Positions 1-12,673 of a stretch of 64,000 nt of DNA are shown piece by piece (the first letter of the stretch is position 1; each line of letters begins with the position of its first letter). A program made the position numbers and the translations under genes. Under the pieces are notes generated by a model that saw only the letters and a program-made list of their open reading frames with translations, was not told the DNA's origin and did not search any database. Source of the stretch: Zanthoxylum bungeanum (Eukaryota > Streptophyta > Magnoliopsida > Sapindales > Rutaceae); contig SKCR01033651.1 in NCBI GenBank assembly GCA_019454045.1, positions 186,001-250,000 on the forward strand, written 5' to 3'.

Positions 1-457
1 ACACCTACCCTGATTTCGGACTTCCATAGACACATAGTCATACTACCAATGAAATTCCGAGGGGGTCTATCCAGAGCGAAGCTGTTTCCCGTACCATCGG
101 TAAAACACAACCTCCTACTACACTTGCATGAGTATCCTATACCCAAATATATGAGAACTATGTCGTTGTGCCCTCACAACGCGCACAAGTGTAATACTAG
201 TCTTTTACATATTCATCGAAGTCCAATCTCGATAATACTCTGACTAGGGATATTTAATGATTTATCCTTCGTGGACTGATACTGTCTCATATCATTCTCA
301 ATCCAGGAACAAATCACAAGGACCTCTTATCATTTATATATCTATGTGATCTAATCACAAATGATAAGAGTGCAATCTCCATTGTCACATAGTTAATTTG
401 TACAACAACACCATGATCTGTACAAATAGTGACGCTATGGGGCATAATTGTCCAACA
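1..457 (-). mobile_element. Terminal part of an Angela-type copia LTR, cut by the window edge
   Basis: The sequence matches positions about 23286-23610 of LTR F and the ends of all other copia LTRs here, and finishes with the family terminus GTCCAACA at 457. It is oriented like the minus-strand elements. What follows is a minisatellite, not the PPT complement (ATCTCCCACTTGG) expected beside a 3' LTR. So this is either the outer edge of a 5' LTR or of a solo LTR whose body lies left of the window. Its closest relative in the window is LTR F. Confidence 0.85.
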
Positions 458-458
458 T

Positions 459-832
459 ATTCCTGAATTGAGATGAGGGTTTTATTCCTGAATTGAGATG
501 AGGGTTTTATTCCCGAATTGAGATGAGGGTCTTATTCCCAAGTTGAAATGAGGGTCTTGTTCCCAAAATGAGATGAGTGTCTTGTTCCCGAATTGGGTGA
601 GGGTATTGTTCCCGAGTTGAGATGAAAGTCTTGTTCTCGAATTGAGTTGAGGGTATTGTTCCCGAAATGAAATGAGGGTCTTGTTCTCGAATTGAGATGA
701 GGGTCTTGTTCCCGAATTGAGTTGAGTGTCTTGTTCCCGAATTGAGATGAGGGTCTTGTTCCCGAATTGAGTTGATGGTTTTTTTCCTGAATTGAGTTAA
801 GGGTTTTGTTCCCAAATTGAGTTGCTCGTCTT
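459..832. repeat. 25-bp minisatellite, about 15 copies
   Basis: A tandem array with a unit close to TTCCCGAATTGAGATGAGGG plus TCTTG. The first units carry ATTCC, later ones GTTCC. Units differ mainly at one to three positions and the period is almost always exactly 25. Since 25 is not a multiple of three and the minus strand lacks stops, two overlapping minus-strand reading frames (507-905 and 532-840) stay open through the array; I read these as by-products of the repeat. Arrays like this occur in untranslated parts of Tat-type gypsy elements, but no Tat domain is visible nearby. Confidence 0.9.
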
Positions 833-2208
833 TGCCGCATTTCCTTTTTTTCTTCAAATCATGCGAACATAAAACAAAAATTGCATGTATGTGATGTGTA
901 CGCATGTATGCATGGATGTATTTCCAATTCCGATGGGTTTTCTTTGTCCTTTTGGCTCGATGTTATCCTTGGTTATGCATTCCTTGCGCTCTTTGATGCC
1001 CCTTACATATAAAATTCTTTGGTCGCCCGTGGTTCTGCTTATATTTTCCTTATGTCAATTATACTCTGGTGATTTCTCAGTTTTCTTTGGTCCCATGGCT
1101 CAAGATCTCGTTATATCCCTTATTCGTGAGGTGGTAGACTGGTCGCCCCAGACTTGGTTTAGGTTTCCGCTCTCCACTGCTTGCACTAAGTCAAGGTAGA
1201 CTACGTGGTGTGGCATTTCGTATCAACATACCCCATTACAGGCTACGAAATAGTCCCGATAGTTATACATGTTATTGTCCGCAAAGAATGTCTAGTAATG
1301 AGACCAAAGAATCTTCAAAGCACTCAATGCAACTCAAATTCGAGTTTTTGAATAAATGGTCTAAGCCAGACTCAAAGTGTGTGTGTGTAAGGGTTCATTT
1401 ACAGCTTGATTCCCAAGAAGCCAACTCAATGATTTCGTTTCAAAAATTGGTATTGATGGGTCAAACCAACCTAGATGTCTGAATTATGCTCTGCAATTGC
1501 TTTTTCTGTGCTCAATATGGTATGATTGTCTTTTCATTTCTTTTGTCTCTTTTTCTCTCTTTTTTTCTCTTTTTTTTCAACACACATACCCTTTAAGGTA
1601 GCATTTCTCCTCATGGTGGTCCTAATACTCGCCCATTGGTAGCTTCATGCTTATCGGTTATAGGTGGTTTATTTTTATTTTTATTTTTTTACTTCATAGA
1701 CTTTTCTTTTATTTTCAACCATACCACACATCATAACAGAAGCAAGTCATGATAGACATATAAGCCAACGATCATTCACCGACCTAGAATTTTTTCAACT
1801 AGTCTTAAAGTCGACTACTCAGGTTTTCACTGCTAAAAACCTATAATTAAATGCTTACGAGTCTAACATAGATCAACTACTTAAAGTATCAAATAGAAGC
1901 ACATCATGATTTTATTGTTTCTAAGATTTCACCCTAAAGCAAATGATTTCATCATTGGACTTATGCCTAGCTATTAAGGACTAAGAACAAACAAATTTTT
2001 TTCCTCTTTTTTTTTTCTTTTCTTTTTCCTTTTTTTCTTTTATTTTCCTTTTTTTTTGGCCCACAATGGTCTTTCTATGCTTTCCATAAGGTTTTCTATT
2101 TCTCAGTTTCCTTTTCCCCGATATCCATGTTTGCTAAACTCTTCTTGACAGATCTTTTTTCTTCTCTAACCCAACGGATATCTATGATGGCTTTTAAGAC
2201 ACGGGGTT
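833..2208. other. Unassigned T-rich intergenic DNA
   Basis: About 1.4 kb with no convincing gene. It has long T or TC tracts (about 1530-1580, 1995-2060), a short GT run near 1380, and two modest plus-strand frames (885-1199 and 1210-1482) without a recognisable domain or known start context. It may be remnant transposon noncoding sequence belonging with the adjacent minisatellite, but I cannot assign it to a family. Confidence 0.5.
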
Positions 2209-2251
2209 TGTTGGTTTCTATTTAGGTCCCAAGATCATGAAATCAAGCAGA
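2209..2251 (-). mobile_element. 43-bp stub of a copia LTR terminus
   Basis: It begins TGTTGGTTTCTATTTAGGTC, the same terminus as at 10640, 18635, 23616 and 54763, in the orientation of minus-strand elements. After about 43 bases it changes abruptly into leader sequence of the plus-strand element B. The rest of this LTR is absent, so this is a deletion or illegitimate-recombination junction. Confidence 0.7.
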
Positions 2252-3840
2252 TGTTGGACGTTAATCGGGCTTTGAGTCCCGAAGCGATTAAATTTGGAAT
2301 TTAAGTCGTTAAAGGTTTATTAAATAAAGTGTAATATTTAATTTGGAATTGAATAGTGAATTAGTATTAAATACATATTAAATTGGATTTAATGTAGTAG
2401 TTTAATTTAATTCATGAATTCGTACTTTGAGTACTTATTCGCAAAAACGGGTTTGACTCGACCAAAATCAAATCGTTGTTTGAACATTGGATGATCACAT
2501 AATTATCAGATTAATTAATTTGATTAGATTGATTGATAGCATGCTTATGTGTGAATACGTGGTTGTGATGAATGAATAATGTATATCGGATGGATATTAG
2601 TCGGGTGGGGCAATTTTGGAAATTTTTGTAATAAATTTGATTTATTAAATTGGACCTGCGTGTCCAGCCTTATCACCTCTATTCTCTTTGTATTCTCTTC
2701 TCACCTATTCCCCTCAATGTAAATGAGGTTTCTTTAGAAGTGTAGTGTAACGGGTAGGAGTAATACACGTGCTAGCTTGAGTGAGAAAGGGAGAGATTTG
2801 ATCTAGGATCAATGTTAAGTATCCATCCGCATATCATTATTATTTATTTTCATACTCGCTTTATTATGTATTTAGAATGCATGTTTAAGGGTGTATGATG
2901 ATGAGACCTTAACAAAGATAATGAAATTGGTAGCCAATTTGCACGCGAAAATCCCTCATCAAATATCATGCGTCTTTTCCTTCCATTGAGTGATTCTTGC
3001 TCAAGATCCTAGATTGGCATGGGTTGTTGGCCAAAGTCAAGCCCTTGTCCGTCGAAGATGTGTTTGAATCACGAGGCTTTGTTCCATATTGGTGTCTTGT
3101 CCAAGTTGTGGTTTGTTGGCCAAAGTCAAGACCACTTCTTGTCCATCGACATTGATTACGAAGCTTCCATGGTCAATGGGTCCGCGCTTGACTGGGATCA
3201 TCAGGTTTGTTGTGCCAAAGCCAAGGCCTAGTTGATTCAGAGGAAAAAGGTTAGGATATATATTAGATATATAGGCATATATAAGATATATGTTTCGGAC
3301 TTGGATGTCCACCTACTGGATCTAGGAATTGGATTAGATCCAATTGATCTTAGAGATCTACCTAGTTAATTATCATACAATTTGTTGGCCAAAGTCAAGA
3401 TTGTGTGATATTTAACGGGATCCTAGCCCACTAGGAAACACGGTTTCCCGAGTACTCGACAGAGGGTTAGAGACTCGACGAAAAATAGTGGGAGGCAAGA
3501 ATTGAATTTGCAATATTCGTTCAATTACTCGCCATACGCGCTCAAACAAATATCACTCGTCATATATTAAAAGTATTAGTTGGACTAATATTTAATGTTG
3601 TTTTAATAAACAGTTGGACTGTATTATAGTTGATTATATATAATTGGATTATATTAATCAATATATTTGAATTAATTAATTTCAGTTTACAGTTGATTTT
3701 ATAATTGGATTATAGTAATCAATGTAATTGAGGTTAATTAATTTGGATTATATTTGATTATATAGTTGGACTATTATAATCATTATAATATATAGTACCA
3801 CTAATCGTTGATTAAATAGTTGGACTATTGTAATCAAGAA
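2252..3840 (+). other. Untranslated leader remnant of element B
   Basis: AT-rich leader corresponding to the reverse complement of 16010-17530 in C and 33540-35060 in G. It contains the conserved inverted motif CCTCA...TGAGG near 2730, the (G/T)TTGGCCAAAGTCAAG motif at 3027-3041, 3117-3131 and 3385-3399 (plus a degenerate copy near 3213), and the stretch ending in an AGTCTCTAACCCT-like block around 3440-3490 found before gag in all copies. No coding sequence is expected here. Confidence 0.75.
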
Positions 3841-6800
3841 AGAATTGAAAAGTTGGATATTTAAAATATAATGTGGGATTAAAATATTTTAAATGATTTA
3901 ATTTTCAAATTGGGAATAAATAATAAGTTACTTTATTTGATAAAATAACTTATTATACCTTAAGCCCAAAATTAAGCAAAATAAGTAGAGCATAATATCT
4001 TTGGAAGATTTATGTGATGATGACTTTAGTGCTTAATTTAATATACTTGTCATAAATCTAATTTTAGATTTCATAAGTATTAAAATTGCAATAAATAATT
4101 CTTGGAGAATTAATTGACTATTCTAGAGGTGAAAAGTCAAAGTTTGCAATTGGGCATGTAGCACGAGGTGCACATCGTTTCGATATTCTAAAAACCCAAG
4201 GCTTGGCCTAAGGTTCCTGAAATATTGAAAATGATAATTGACATATCCCAAAGTGACTACCATTTGGATATGGCAGACACGAAGGAATTAAAGAAAGGGC
4301 AAGGCTCTGACTTTAAAAATGTTTGTCAAAGTTATGTTCACTACTAGTATTGAAATTAGATTTTAAATACTTAGTGTGGTACATAAAATATATGTATTGA
4401 TGTTCAGAATCTGCTTTGAGCAGGATACTGACTTCAAGCTGAGATTGCTCTACGAATCGGAAACGGGACGAAAGTCACTGTTTCGACCGTAGATACCTAA
4501 GTTTAGGAACTACCCTTCGGGTGTGTACTTAAATTAGGAACTGTTATAATGTAACTAGTTTGACTAGAGACATTATCTCTATATCAGTGTTTAATCCATT
4601 ATGGATAAACCTTTATATTCTAGAACACTAAGTGTTTCATTATATAAAGATGATACTGAGATAAACACATTAGATGTGAATAACAGAATTTATATTTTGA
4701 ATATAATTAAAATCTCAAAACATATAAAATGACAAATAAATAGCTCAGATTGATTTGATCAAGTAAGAGACTTATTTGTGGCATTGTTGTCTAGGACAGA
4801 ATTATACCAGGCTCGTATATCCACACTTTTGAAGAGTGGGTACTAGGACTGATTTGACTATTCAAATAAAGTCTACGAATCTAGTTTATTAGGTAAAATA
4901 CCTAAAACACTATTTACTTGGTAATAGTGTAAGTGCCACCGATCTGTTAGCCATATTCATGGTGAAGTAAGTGGGCCCATATCTAGCTAGGCTAGATGTG
5001 AACATGAATATTTTGTGACCTTAACGGATGTGGCATCACGTTATAGTTATGTGTTTCTTTTGAAGAACACAGATCGGAAACTTTTAGAGTTTCGACACGA
5101 AGTAGATAAACAGATCGGCTATAGTATTATACTGTCACGGTAAGACCGTAATGGAAAATACTTAAGCAGTAAGTTTCATATATACATGAAAGAGTACAGT
5201 ATTCTTTCAGATGAGGACTCCTCCCGAGACACGTCAGTTAGACGGTGTGTCCAAACTAAAAACCGAATTTTGTTGGACATGATAAGATTTATCACGAGTC
5301 GCTCTGAGCTACCATTTCCTTCAACGGATATGTATTAACAGTGCAAAACTTATTTAGAATAAGGTTCCAAATAAATCTGTTTGACAGATGTCATATAGGA
5401 TATGAACAGGAAAGAAACAGGGTTTCTCATTCCTAATAATTTGGGTATGCCGGGCATAACGTTTGGATGATACCAAACTAGAACCCAAATTGGATAAGTG
5501 CCAATTATAGGTTATCCTAAGGGAAACCATAAGTATAGTACTTATAAATCTCACATGAGAACAATATAATTGTTGTTCACCATGTGGTTTTCCTAAGAGG
5601 AACACGGATATGCAGTGGTTAGTGGGAGGATAGTGATACTCGATGAAAATCGAGAGTATACTACTATTCAAGGCACGAAGTCCGTAATGGAACATAAATA
5701 GTTCATCAATGATGAATCTGTACCATTAATCTTCGAATACACAAGAACCGCGTAGATCGGAGAGAATCAGAAAACAACCTGGGGTATGGGTTTCTGATGT
5801 AACCTTATAAAGATATTAATCTTGTGGAGGTATACCAACCGATTACGTTTTGAGGAAGTGATACGAGGTATCGACTCCCTATTATGGCAAAGTGCCATGA
5901 GTCCGAAATGGATTCCATGAATAACAACTATGTTTGGATACTAGTTGATGTACCGCAAGGCATTATGCCTATTGGTACTGTAATCGTCTTCAAGGAAGAC
6001 ATACATGGATGGCAACAAACCAACGTACAAAGCTAGGCTTGTGACGGAAAGGTATCGTTATCAACATTGTGTTAATAACGGTTCAACCTTTTATCTGTTG
6101 CCATAGTAAATCCATTTTGATGATGCTTGTTGATACTGCATATTTCATTTATGAAATGCGTCAGTTATAGATCAAAATCGCTTTCCTGAAAAGGAAACCT
6201 TTTGGAGGATGCTTACAACATCCTGACGATTTTGTATAACCGAAAAACAAGGTTTACGGGTTATTCGATCCATGTTTGGATTGAAGCAAGCATTAGGTTC
6301 TTGGAACTGTCGTTTTGAAATAATCATAATGGTTTATGATTTGACTCAAAACGAAATGATTCTTGTGTATATAAGGAGGTTAGTGGGAGCGCACTGATAA
6401 TGAAATTCCCATAAAGCAATTGGTGAAAGCTTGGCTTTCATAGAAATTCTCCGTAGAATTCTGGGGAGTAACAACCTTTATTCAAGGAAAAAAGATCTAC
6501 TGGGATAGATTTGGAGTTGTTAACACTCTCTGGAAATTGTACATTTAAAATGTACTTGATTTGGTGTCTCATACGCTTCAAGCATATGGAGTCACAATCA
6601 GGTCAATCCAAGTGATGGTCATTGGATTGAAGTTAAAGAACATATGTTAGTATCTTAGAGAACTAAAGATGCTGTCTAAAACTATGGAGAAAGAGAACTT
6701 GAAGTGACTGGGATCACTGCCGCAAGTTTCCAAACAGTTAAATACTGCGGTACTATAAAGTTTGAATAATGGGACAGTGAGCTGGAAATCTTCCGAGCAA

Positions 6801-7140
6801 GATACTGTTGCCGAATAAACAACAAATGTGGATTATTGCTGCAGCTGAGGCAGCAATAGAAGCCATTTGGGTCGATAATAAATCCAATTAGATTAGATAT
6901 AGTTCTGTTAGCAGCTTAGCTAGGCGTCAGCACAAGGCTAAAGAATTAAAGGTCTCATCGACGATCCATATATATACTTCTATATTCATCTGATTCGTTC
7001 GGATCATACATCGTGGCGATGTGGTGATCGTATAAATCGCGTCAGACGATAATCATGGAAATCCGCTGACGAAAACCTTTCCTCAACAATTTGAGCAAAC
7101 CGTACATAGTTCGGGTGTTCGACACTTGAGTGACTGGCTA
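3840..7140 (+). pseudogene. Decayed gag-pol of element B
   Basis: No frame of useful length survives, but nucleotide similarity places the domains in order: contracted gag about 3840-4380, protease about 4385-4800, zinc-finger and integrase core about 4800-5350 (the match to the HHCC region starts near 4840), integrase C-terminal region to about 5850, RT about 5880-6540, RNase H about 6600-7130. From gag start to the protease motif there are only about 535 bp, against about 895 bp in element A. C has the same shortening, so it predates the split of B and C. Confidence 0.8.
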
Positions 7141-7146
7141 TGTGCC

Positions 7147-7157
7147 AAGTGCGAGAT
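7147..7157 (+). other. Polypurine tract of element B
   Basis: AAGTGCGAGAT immediately before the LTR start TGTTGG. It is the decayed version of the AAGTGGGAGAT tract seen as its complement at 12674, 25565 and 48408. It would prime plus-strand DNA synthesis during reverse transcription. Confidence 0.75.
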
Positions 7158-9265
7158 TGTTGGATAATATGACCCATAGCGTCACTATTTGTACAGATCA
7201 TAGTGTTGTTGTACAAATTAACTATGTGACAAGGAAATTGCACTCTCATCATTTGTGATTAGATCACCTTAGATATATAAATGAAGAGAGGTCCATATGA
7301 TTAGTTCCTGGATTGAGAATGATATGAGACAGTATCAGTCCACGAAGGATTAATCATTAAATATCCCTAGTCGTAGTATTATCGAGACTGGACATCGATA
7401 ATGCGGAATAGACTAGTATTGCACTTGTGCGCGTTGTGAGGGCACAACGGCATAGTTCTCATATATATAAGTATTGGATACTTATACAAGTGCGATAGGA
7501 GGTTGTGTTTCACCGATGGTACGGGAAACAGCTTTGCTCTGGATAGACCCCTCGGAATCCCATTGGTATTATGACTATGTGTCTATTGGAGTCCGACATC
7601 AGGGTAGATGTGTATGGTCTTAACTTGAGACTTGCACCGCTAATGCTTACGACAATCGATATACTTTAGTTAAGGTCGTCTAGGACTCTAACCGGTTCTG
7701 TGTACGCCAATGCTGGGTATATTGAGAATCGTAGAGTATTGGGTGTGATGTCAAGACGGAAGTATCACTCCAGTCATAGTGGAGATGATGTCACGCAGGA
7801 TACGGTATTAGTGCTCTTAAGTGCTGGCCGGCCATCGGGATATTATGACAAGGTCATGTATATCCGATTATAGAGACTAGTTACCAGACATCCGACATGT
7901 GCTTCAGACGGGGCAGACACTTATCCAGCCCCAGCCCTAGCACGTGACTATCCGATACTGGGCCAATATACACGATACTTGGTATACTACGCTTGATATA
8001 GATCTTAAATATTCTTAGATGAATATGACCGGAGAATTCGGTAGACTTGGTGCTTTGCTATGAGTTGGCCTTGTCTCGTAAATCGGTAGAACGTAGTACT
8101 TGGTACGTACGTGATTCGGATACTCCGACGACCGTATTTACTACCGACTTGTCCGGGGATCTCATGGGTCGCTTCCCGATAATCCACCGATGACGTATGA
8201 CTCGCACTATTAAATAATCTGGGATTATATAGAAGAGAGAGAAAATTAATCTAGGATTAATTACGGAGATATTTTATCTAGGTTAAAATATCGTCTAAAG
8301 AGAGAGAATGATTAATTTAGAATTAATCGTTAAATTAATATATTCGATATATTAATCGAAATTGGATTTCGACGCGGAATTAAAATTAGATTTTAATTCG
8401 GGCGAACAAATTAATTTAGAATTAATTCGTTAGCGACGTGAATAGTGAATTCGCTAGGCGTAATCATTTAATTACGACGCAACGGAAAAACTCGCTAATT
8501 AGGAATTAGCGAAACCGAGCCCGAGTGTGATTGCGAGCGCATTCGTATTTCGAATTCGAGTGCGGCAACGCAAGTCACATCAAGCGTCAAATCATTCGTC
8601 ACATCAAGCGTCAAATCAATAGTCACTTTGAGTGATGTGATTGATTGATTGATTGATGTGATTGATTGATTGAGTGATAGACACACAACATGTCACTTTG
8701 ATAAAGTGAAAATGAATAGTGATGTGTTTTGGTGAAATAGTGTAAGTTGGTGGAAAGTATTTACCAATTGATTTTAATTAATTATTTGGTAAATGTTTTT
8801 TGTATATTTTATGAAAATTATATAAACCTTTTTGGAAAAGGTTTTACTAACTTAATACACAATTCATCTCTCTCCATTTTCTCTCCACTCTCTCACGCCC
8901 AAAGCTTGAAAAGCTCACTGGTTTGGAATCAATTTTGGCGTGACTTTGAGGGAAGCAAGAGTGAGTTTTTGTGGCAAAAACTCAAGTGCTAGCACACTTA
9001 CGGAACATGCGAAGGTGGTAGGGAGGTTCACCCATGAGCCGGGATCCGTCCGACGAAGCTTGGAGCTCCGTTTCGCAGCTCAAAAGTCTGAAATGGAGGG
9101 CAGTGAACTGCCAGCAGTGGGCGTCCTTGGCAGTGAGCAAAGTGGCTTCATTCGTCTTCAAATCGTCTCAACCGATCGATGTGAGTATTCCGCTACCTCC
9201 TTTGATGTGTTCACACATGATTTTCATTTCTTGTTTGATCTTGGGACCTAGATATAAACCTAACA
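7158..9265 (+). mobile_element. 3' LTR of element B
   Basis: About 2.1 kb, starting TGTTGGATAATATGACCC and ending CCTAACA, so it has TG...CA termini with a short terminal inverted repeat. It follows the PPT directly. It contains the palindrome array at 8244-8511. Small frames within it (for example 8005-8187 and 8940-9251) look like chance frames. The flank after 9265 is RT sequence of element D in the opposite orientation. Confidence 0.88.
8244..8511 (+). repeat. Array of three-nucleotide-loop palindromes in the LTR of B
   Basis: At least seven imperfectly spaced palindromes in about 270 bp: AATTAATC/GATTAATT around TAG (8244-8262); GATTAATT/AATTAATC around TAG; ATTAATATAT/ATATATTAAT around TCG; CGAAAT/ATTTCG around TGG; GAATTAAAAT/ATTTTAATTC around TAG; AATTAATT/AATTAATT around TAG; CGCTAATT/AATTAGCG around AGG (8493-8511). 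The same units occur, reverse complemented, in every minus-strand LTR. Confidence 0.85.
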
Positions 9266-10639
9266 GTTTCTCCCAAGAATTCTACGGAGAATTTTCAGGA
9301 AAGCCAAGCTTTCACTGATTTTATTATGGGAATATCATTTCCAAGAAATGATATGCTATCATTATTTAGGACTTTCACTGTCAGTGCGCTCCCACTAACC
9401 TCCTTATATACACAAGAATCATTTTCGTTTTGAATTAATTCATATACCATTATGATTACATCAATACGATAGTTCCAAGAACCCAATGCTTGCTTCAATC
9501 CATAAATGGATTGAATTAACTCGCAAACCTTGTTTGCTCGTTTTGGTACAACAAAACCGTCAAGATGTTATAAACATCCTCCAAAAGGTTTCCATTAAGG
9601 AAAGCGGTTTTGGCATTCAGCTGCCATATTTCATAAATGAAACATGCAGCATTAGCAAGCATTGTCTAAATGGATTTAACAATGGCAACGGGTAAAAGGT
9701 TTCGTCGTAATCGACACAATGTTGATAAAGATACCTTTTCGCTACAAGCCCAACTTTGTACGTTGGTATGTTGCCTTCCATGTATGTCTTCCTTGAAGAC
9801 TTATATAATACCAATAGACACAATGCCTACTGGTACAACAACCAGTGTCCAAACTTATTTCGTATACATGGAAACCATTTCAGACATCATGGCACTTTGC
9901 CATAATAAGGAGTCGATACTTTGTATCACTTCCTCATATGTAGTCAGTTCGTATTCTTCAATAAGATTGACATCTTTATGAGGTGAGATCAGAAACCCAT
10001 ACCCCAGGTTGTTTTCTGACTCTCTCCGACTTACGTGGTTCTTGTGTATTCGAAGATTATTGTTATAGTTTCATCCTTGATGAACTATTTGTGTTCCATT
10101 AAGGAATTAGTGTCTGGAACAGTATTACTCTGATTTTCATCGAGTTTTACTATCCTCCCACTTGCCACTGCATATAGGTATTCCTCTTAGGAAAACCGCA
10201 TGAAGAGTATATAATATATTGTTCTCTTGTGAGTTGTATAAGTACTATACTTTGGTTTCCCTAGGATAACCCACAAATTAGGCACTTATCCAATTTGGGT
10301 TCTGGTTTGGTATCATCCAAACATATGCCTAGCATAACCAAATCTTCAGGAATGAGAAAAACCTAGTTTCTTTCCTATTCATATCTAATATGAAGTCTGT
10401 CAAACAGATTTTTATGGAACCTTATTCAAAATAAGTTTTCACTGTTAAAAGCTTTCCCTTGAAGAAAATTTAGCTCAGAGCGACTCATGATTAACCTTAT
10501 TATATCCAACAAAATTCGATTTCTCGGTTCGGACACACCGTCAGATTGATGTGTTCCGGGAGGAGTCCTCATTGAAAGAATACTATACTCTTTCAAGTAT
10601 TTGAGAAACTTATTGCTTAAGTATTTTCCATCATGGTCT
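9266..10639 (-). pseudogene. Element D, left part: decayed RT and integrase of a minus-strand copia element
   Basis: Matches the RT-to-integrase part of E1 (about 26470-27860) and of A in order: RT palm remnants 9266-9690, RT N-terminal and linker about 9690-9990, integrase C-terminal region 9990-10470, integrase core to 10639. Short minus-strand pieces (9295-9498, 9617-9823) show decayed YVDD-like and [13 protein letters not shown] regions. It is cut on the left by B's LTR and on the right by insertion of C; the last five bases GGTCT (10635-10639) are the C target duplication. Confidence 0.85.
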
Positions 10640-12673
10640 TGTTGGAGTTTCTATAGGTCCCAAGATCAAAACTCAAGCATGAATCATAAGTGAATACAAC
10701 GACGGAAGTGCGGAATACTTACATCGAGCGGTTGAGGGACGATTTGGGCAACAAAAATTCGAATTCTGCTCACTTTGTCAAGGCAGTGGGCTGCTGTGAA
10801 TAGTGAATTTCGTCCCTTGTCTTCATGATTTGAATCTCCAAGCTTCAACATTTGGCTTCCCGGCTCATAGGTATACTTCCCTTATCACCTTGGCATGATC
10901 CCGGAGTGTGCTAGCACTCTTGTTTTGCCACAAAACACACTTACTTCCCTTCCATTTCCTTTGCTTCCATCGGCAGTTCACTGCCTCAAGAACAAGAAGA
11001 AATGCGTGAGTGATGAGAGGAAGAAAGAGAGGAGAGAGATGAGGGAAAATGTGTTATGCGTATTTTGTGATTACCAAAAGTGTATCTAATACACTTGAAA
11101 TGAAATTCATTTCATTTCAAACACATTTGGCTTTAATTGCCAACCACACACATCACTCAAGTCACATCAAGTCAACTCAATCAAGTTGTCAAGTCACATC
11201 ACTCAAAGTGACAAGTGATTTGACGCTTGATGCGACTAATGATTTGACGCTTGATTTGACGAGCCGCTCTCGAATTCGAAATGCGAATGCGCTCGTAAAT
11301 ATTCTCGGGCTCGGATTCGCTAATTCTAAATTAACGAATTTTCCGTCGCGTCGTAATTAAATGATTACGCCTAGCGAAATCACTATTCACGTCGCTAACG
11401 AATTAATTCTAAATTAATCTGCTCGCCCGAATTAAAATCTAATTTTAATTCCGCGTCGAAATCCAATTTCGTTTAATATATCAAATATATTAATTAATCG
11501 ATTAATTCCAAATTAATCATTCTCTCTCTTTAAATTGATATTTTATCCCAGATAAAATATCTCTGTAATTAATCCCAGATTAATTTTCTCTCCCATCATA
11601 TTAATCCCAGATTAATAAAAGTGCGAGTCATACGTCATCGGTGAATCTTTGGGAAGCGACCCATGAGATCCCCGGATATGTTGGCAGTCAAATCGGTCAT
11701 CGGACTATCCGAACACGTGAGTACCAAGTACTACGTTTTACCGATTTACTAGACAAGGTTGGCTTCTAGCAAAGCACCAAGTCTTCCCAATTCTCCGGAC
11801 ATATTCTTATAAGAATATTTAAGATCTGTATCAAGCGTAGTATACGATTGTATTGTGTGTATCGGCCCAGTATCGGATAGTCACGTGCTAGGGCTGGGGC
11901 TGGATAAGTGTCTACCCCGTCCGAAGCACATATCGGATGCCTGGTAACATAGTCTCTATAATCGGATATTCATGACCTGGTCACAATATCCCGATTGGTT
12001 GCGCAACACTCAAGAGCACTAGTACCGTATCCTGCGTGACATCATCTCCAATATGACTGAAGTGATACTTCCGTCTTGACATCACACCCAATACACTACG
12101 ACTCTCTGATAAACCCAGAAGTGGTGTACGCAGAACCGGTTAAAGCCCTGTACCACCAAGACCAAAGTCTATCGATTATCGTAAGTATTAGCGATGCAAG
12201 TCTCAAGTTAAGACTATACACACCTACCTTGATTTCGGCCTCCCATAGACACATAGTCATAATACCAATGGGATTCCGAAGGGTCTATCCAGAGCGAAGC
12301 TGTTTCCCGTACCATCGGTGAAACACGACCTCCTATCGCACTTGCATAAGTATCCAATACTTATATATATGAGAACTATGCCGTTGTGCCCTCACAACGC
12401 ACACAAGTGCAATATAGACTATTCCGCATTATCGATGTCCAGTCTCGATAATACTCCGGCTAGGGATATTTAATGATTAATCCTTCGGGGACTGATACTG
12501 TCTCATATCATTCTCAGTCCAGGAACTAATCACAGGGACCTCTCTTCATTTATATATCTAAGGTGATCTAATCACAAATGATGAGAGTGCAATTTCCTTG
12601 TCACATAGTTAATTTGCTACAACAACACAATGATCTGTGCAAATATTGACGCTATGGGTCATTTTGTCCAACA
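10640..12673 (-). mobile_element. 3' LTR of element C
   Basis: Starts TGTTGGAGTTTCTATAGGTC and ends TTGTCCAACA, with 6-bp perfect inverted termini. The PPT complement follows directly on the right. It lacks the TATAAAAG-like box found at the matching position in the E1 and E2 LTRs. The palindrome array lies at 11321-11617. Frames such as 11049-11360 and 12076-12321 recur in the other C LTR only because the LTRs are copies. Confidence 0.92.
11321..11617 (-). repeat. Array of nine three-nucleotide-loop palindromes (3' LTR of C)
   Basis: Read on the plus strand: TAATT/AATTA around CTA (11321); ATTAATT/AATTAAT around CTA (about 11403); GAATTAAAAT/ATTTTAATTC around CTA (11429-11451); CGAAAT/ATTTCG around CCA (11457-11471); TAATATAT/ATATATTA around CAA (11474-11492); GATTAATT/AATTAATC around CCA (11500-11518); ATATTTTATC/GATAAAATAT around CCA (11538-11560); AATTAATC/GATTAATT around CCA (11567-11585); TATTAATC/GATTAATA around CCA (11599-11617). 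All nine spacers are exactly three nucleotides. Confidence 0.92.

Larger units (their letters stand above)
2252..9265 (+). mobile_element. Element B: truncated, decayed Angela-type copia element
   Basis: A plus-strand element whose 5' LTR and PBS are missing. It holds a leader remnant (2252 to about 3840), decayed gag-pol (about 3840-7140), a PPT and a complete 3' LTR (7158-9265). The interior is the reverse complement of element C's interior and near-identical over long runs (for example 5180-5480 against 14340-14670). Shared lesions include the shortened gag. B and C therefore descend from one already defective progenitor. The right LTR end abuts integrase/RT remains of element D, so B appears to have inserted into D; its left half was later lost. 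Confidence 0.85.

Noticed and set aside
507..905. Two overlapping minus-strand frames in the 25-bp minisatellite
   Set aside because: They only translate the repeat; a 25-bp period with no stops keeps several frames open. No domain, and the flanking part adds nothing.
885..1482. Two plus-strand frames in the unassigned region
   Set aside because: No recognisable domain, no homologous copy in the window to test conservation, and low-complexity T-rich surroundings.
3019..3312. Short frames in leader regions (also 16550-16798 and 34065-34336)
   Set aside because: They fall on the repeated CTTGACTTTGGCCAA motif region, appear on either strand, and are not kept in E1 or E2.
8244..8511. Palindrome array as a CRISPR-like array
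   Set aside because: Units differ in sequence, linkers are short and non-spacer-like, and the DNA is plant retrotransposon.
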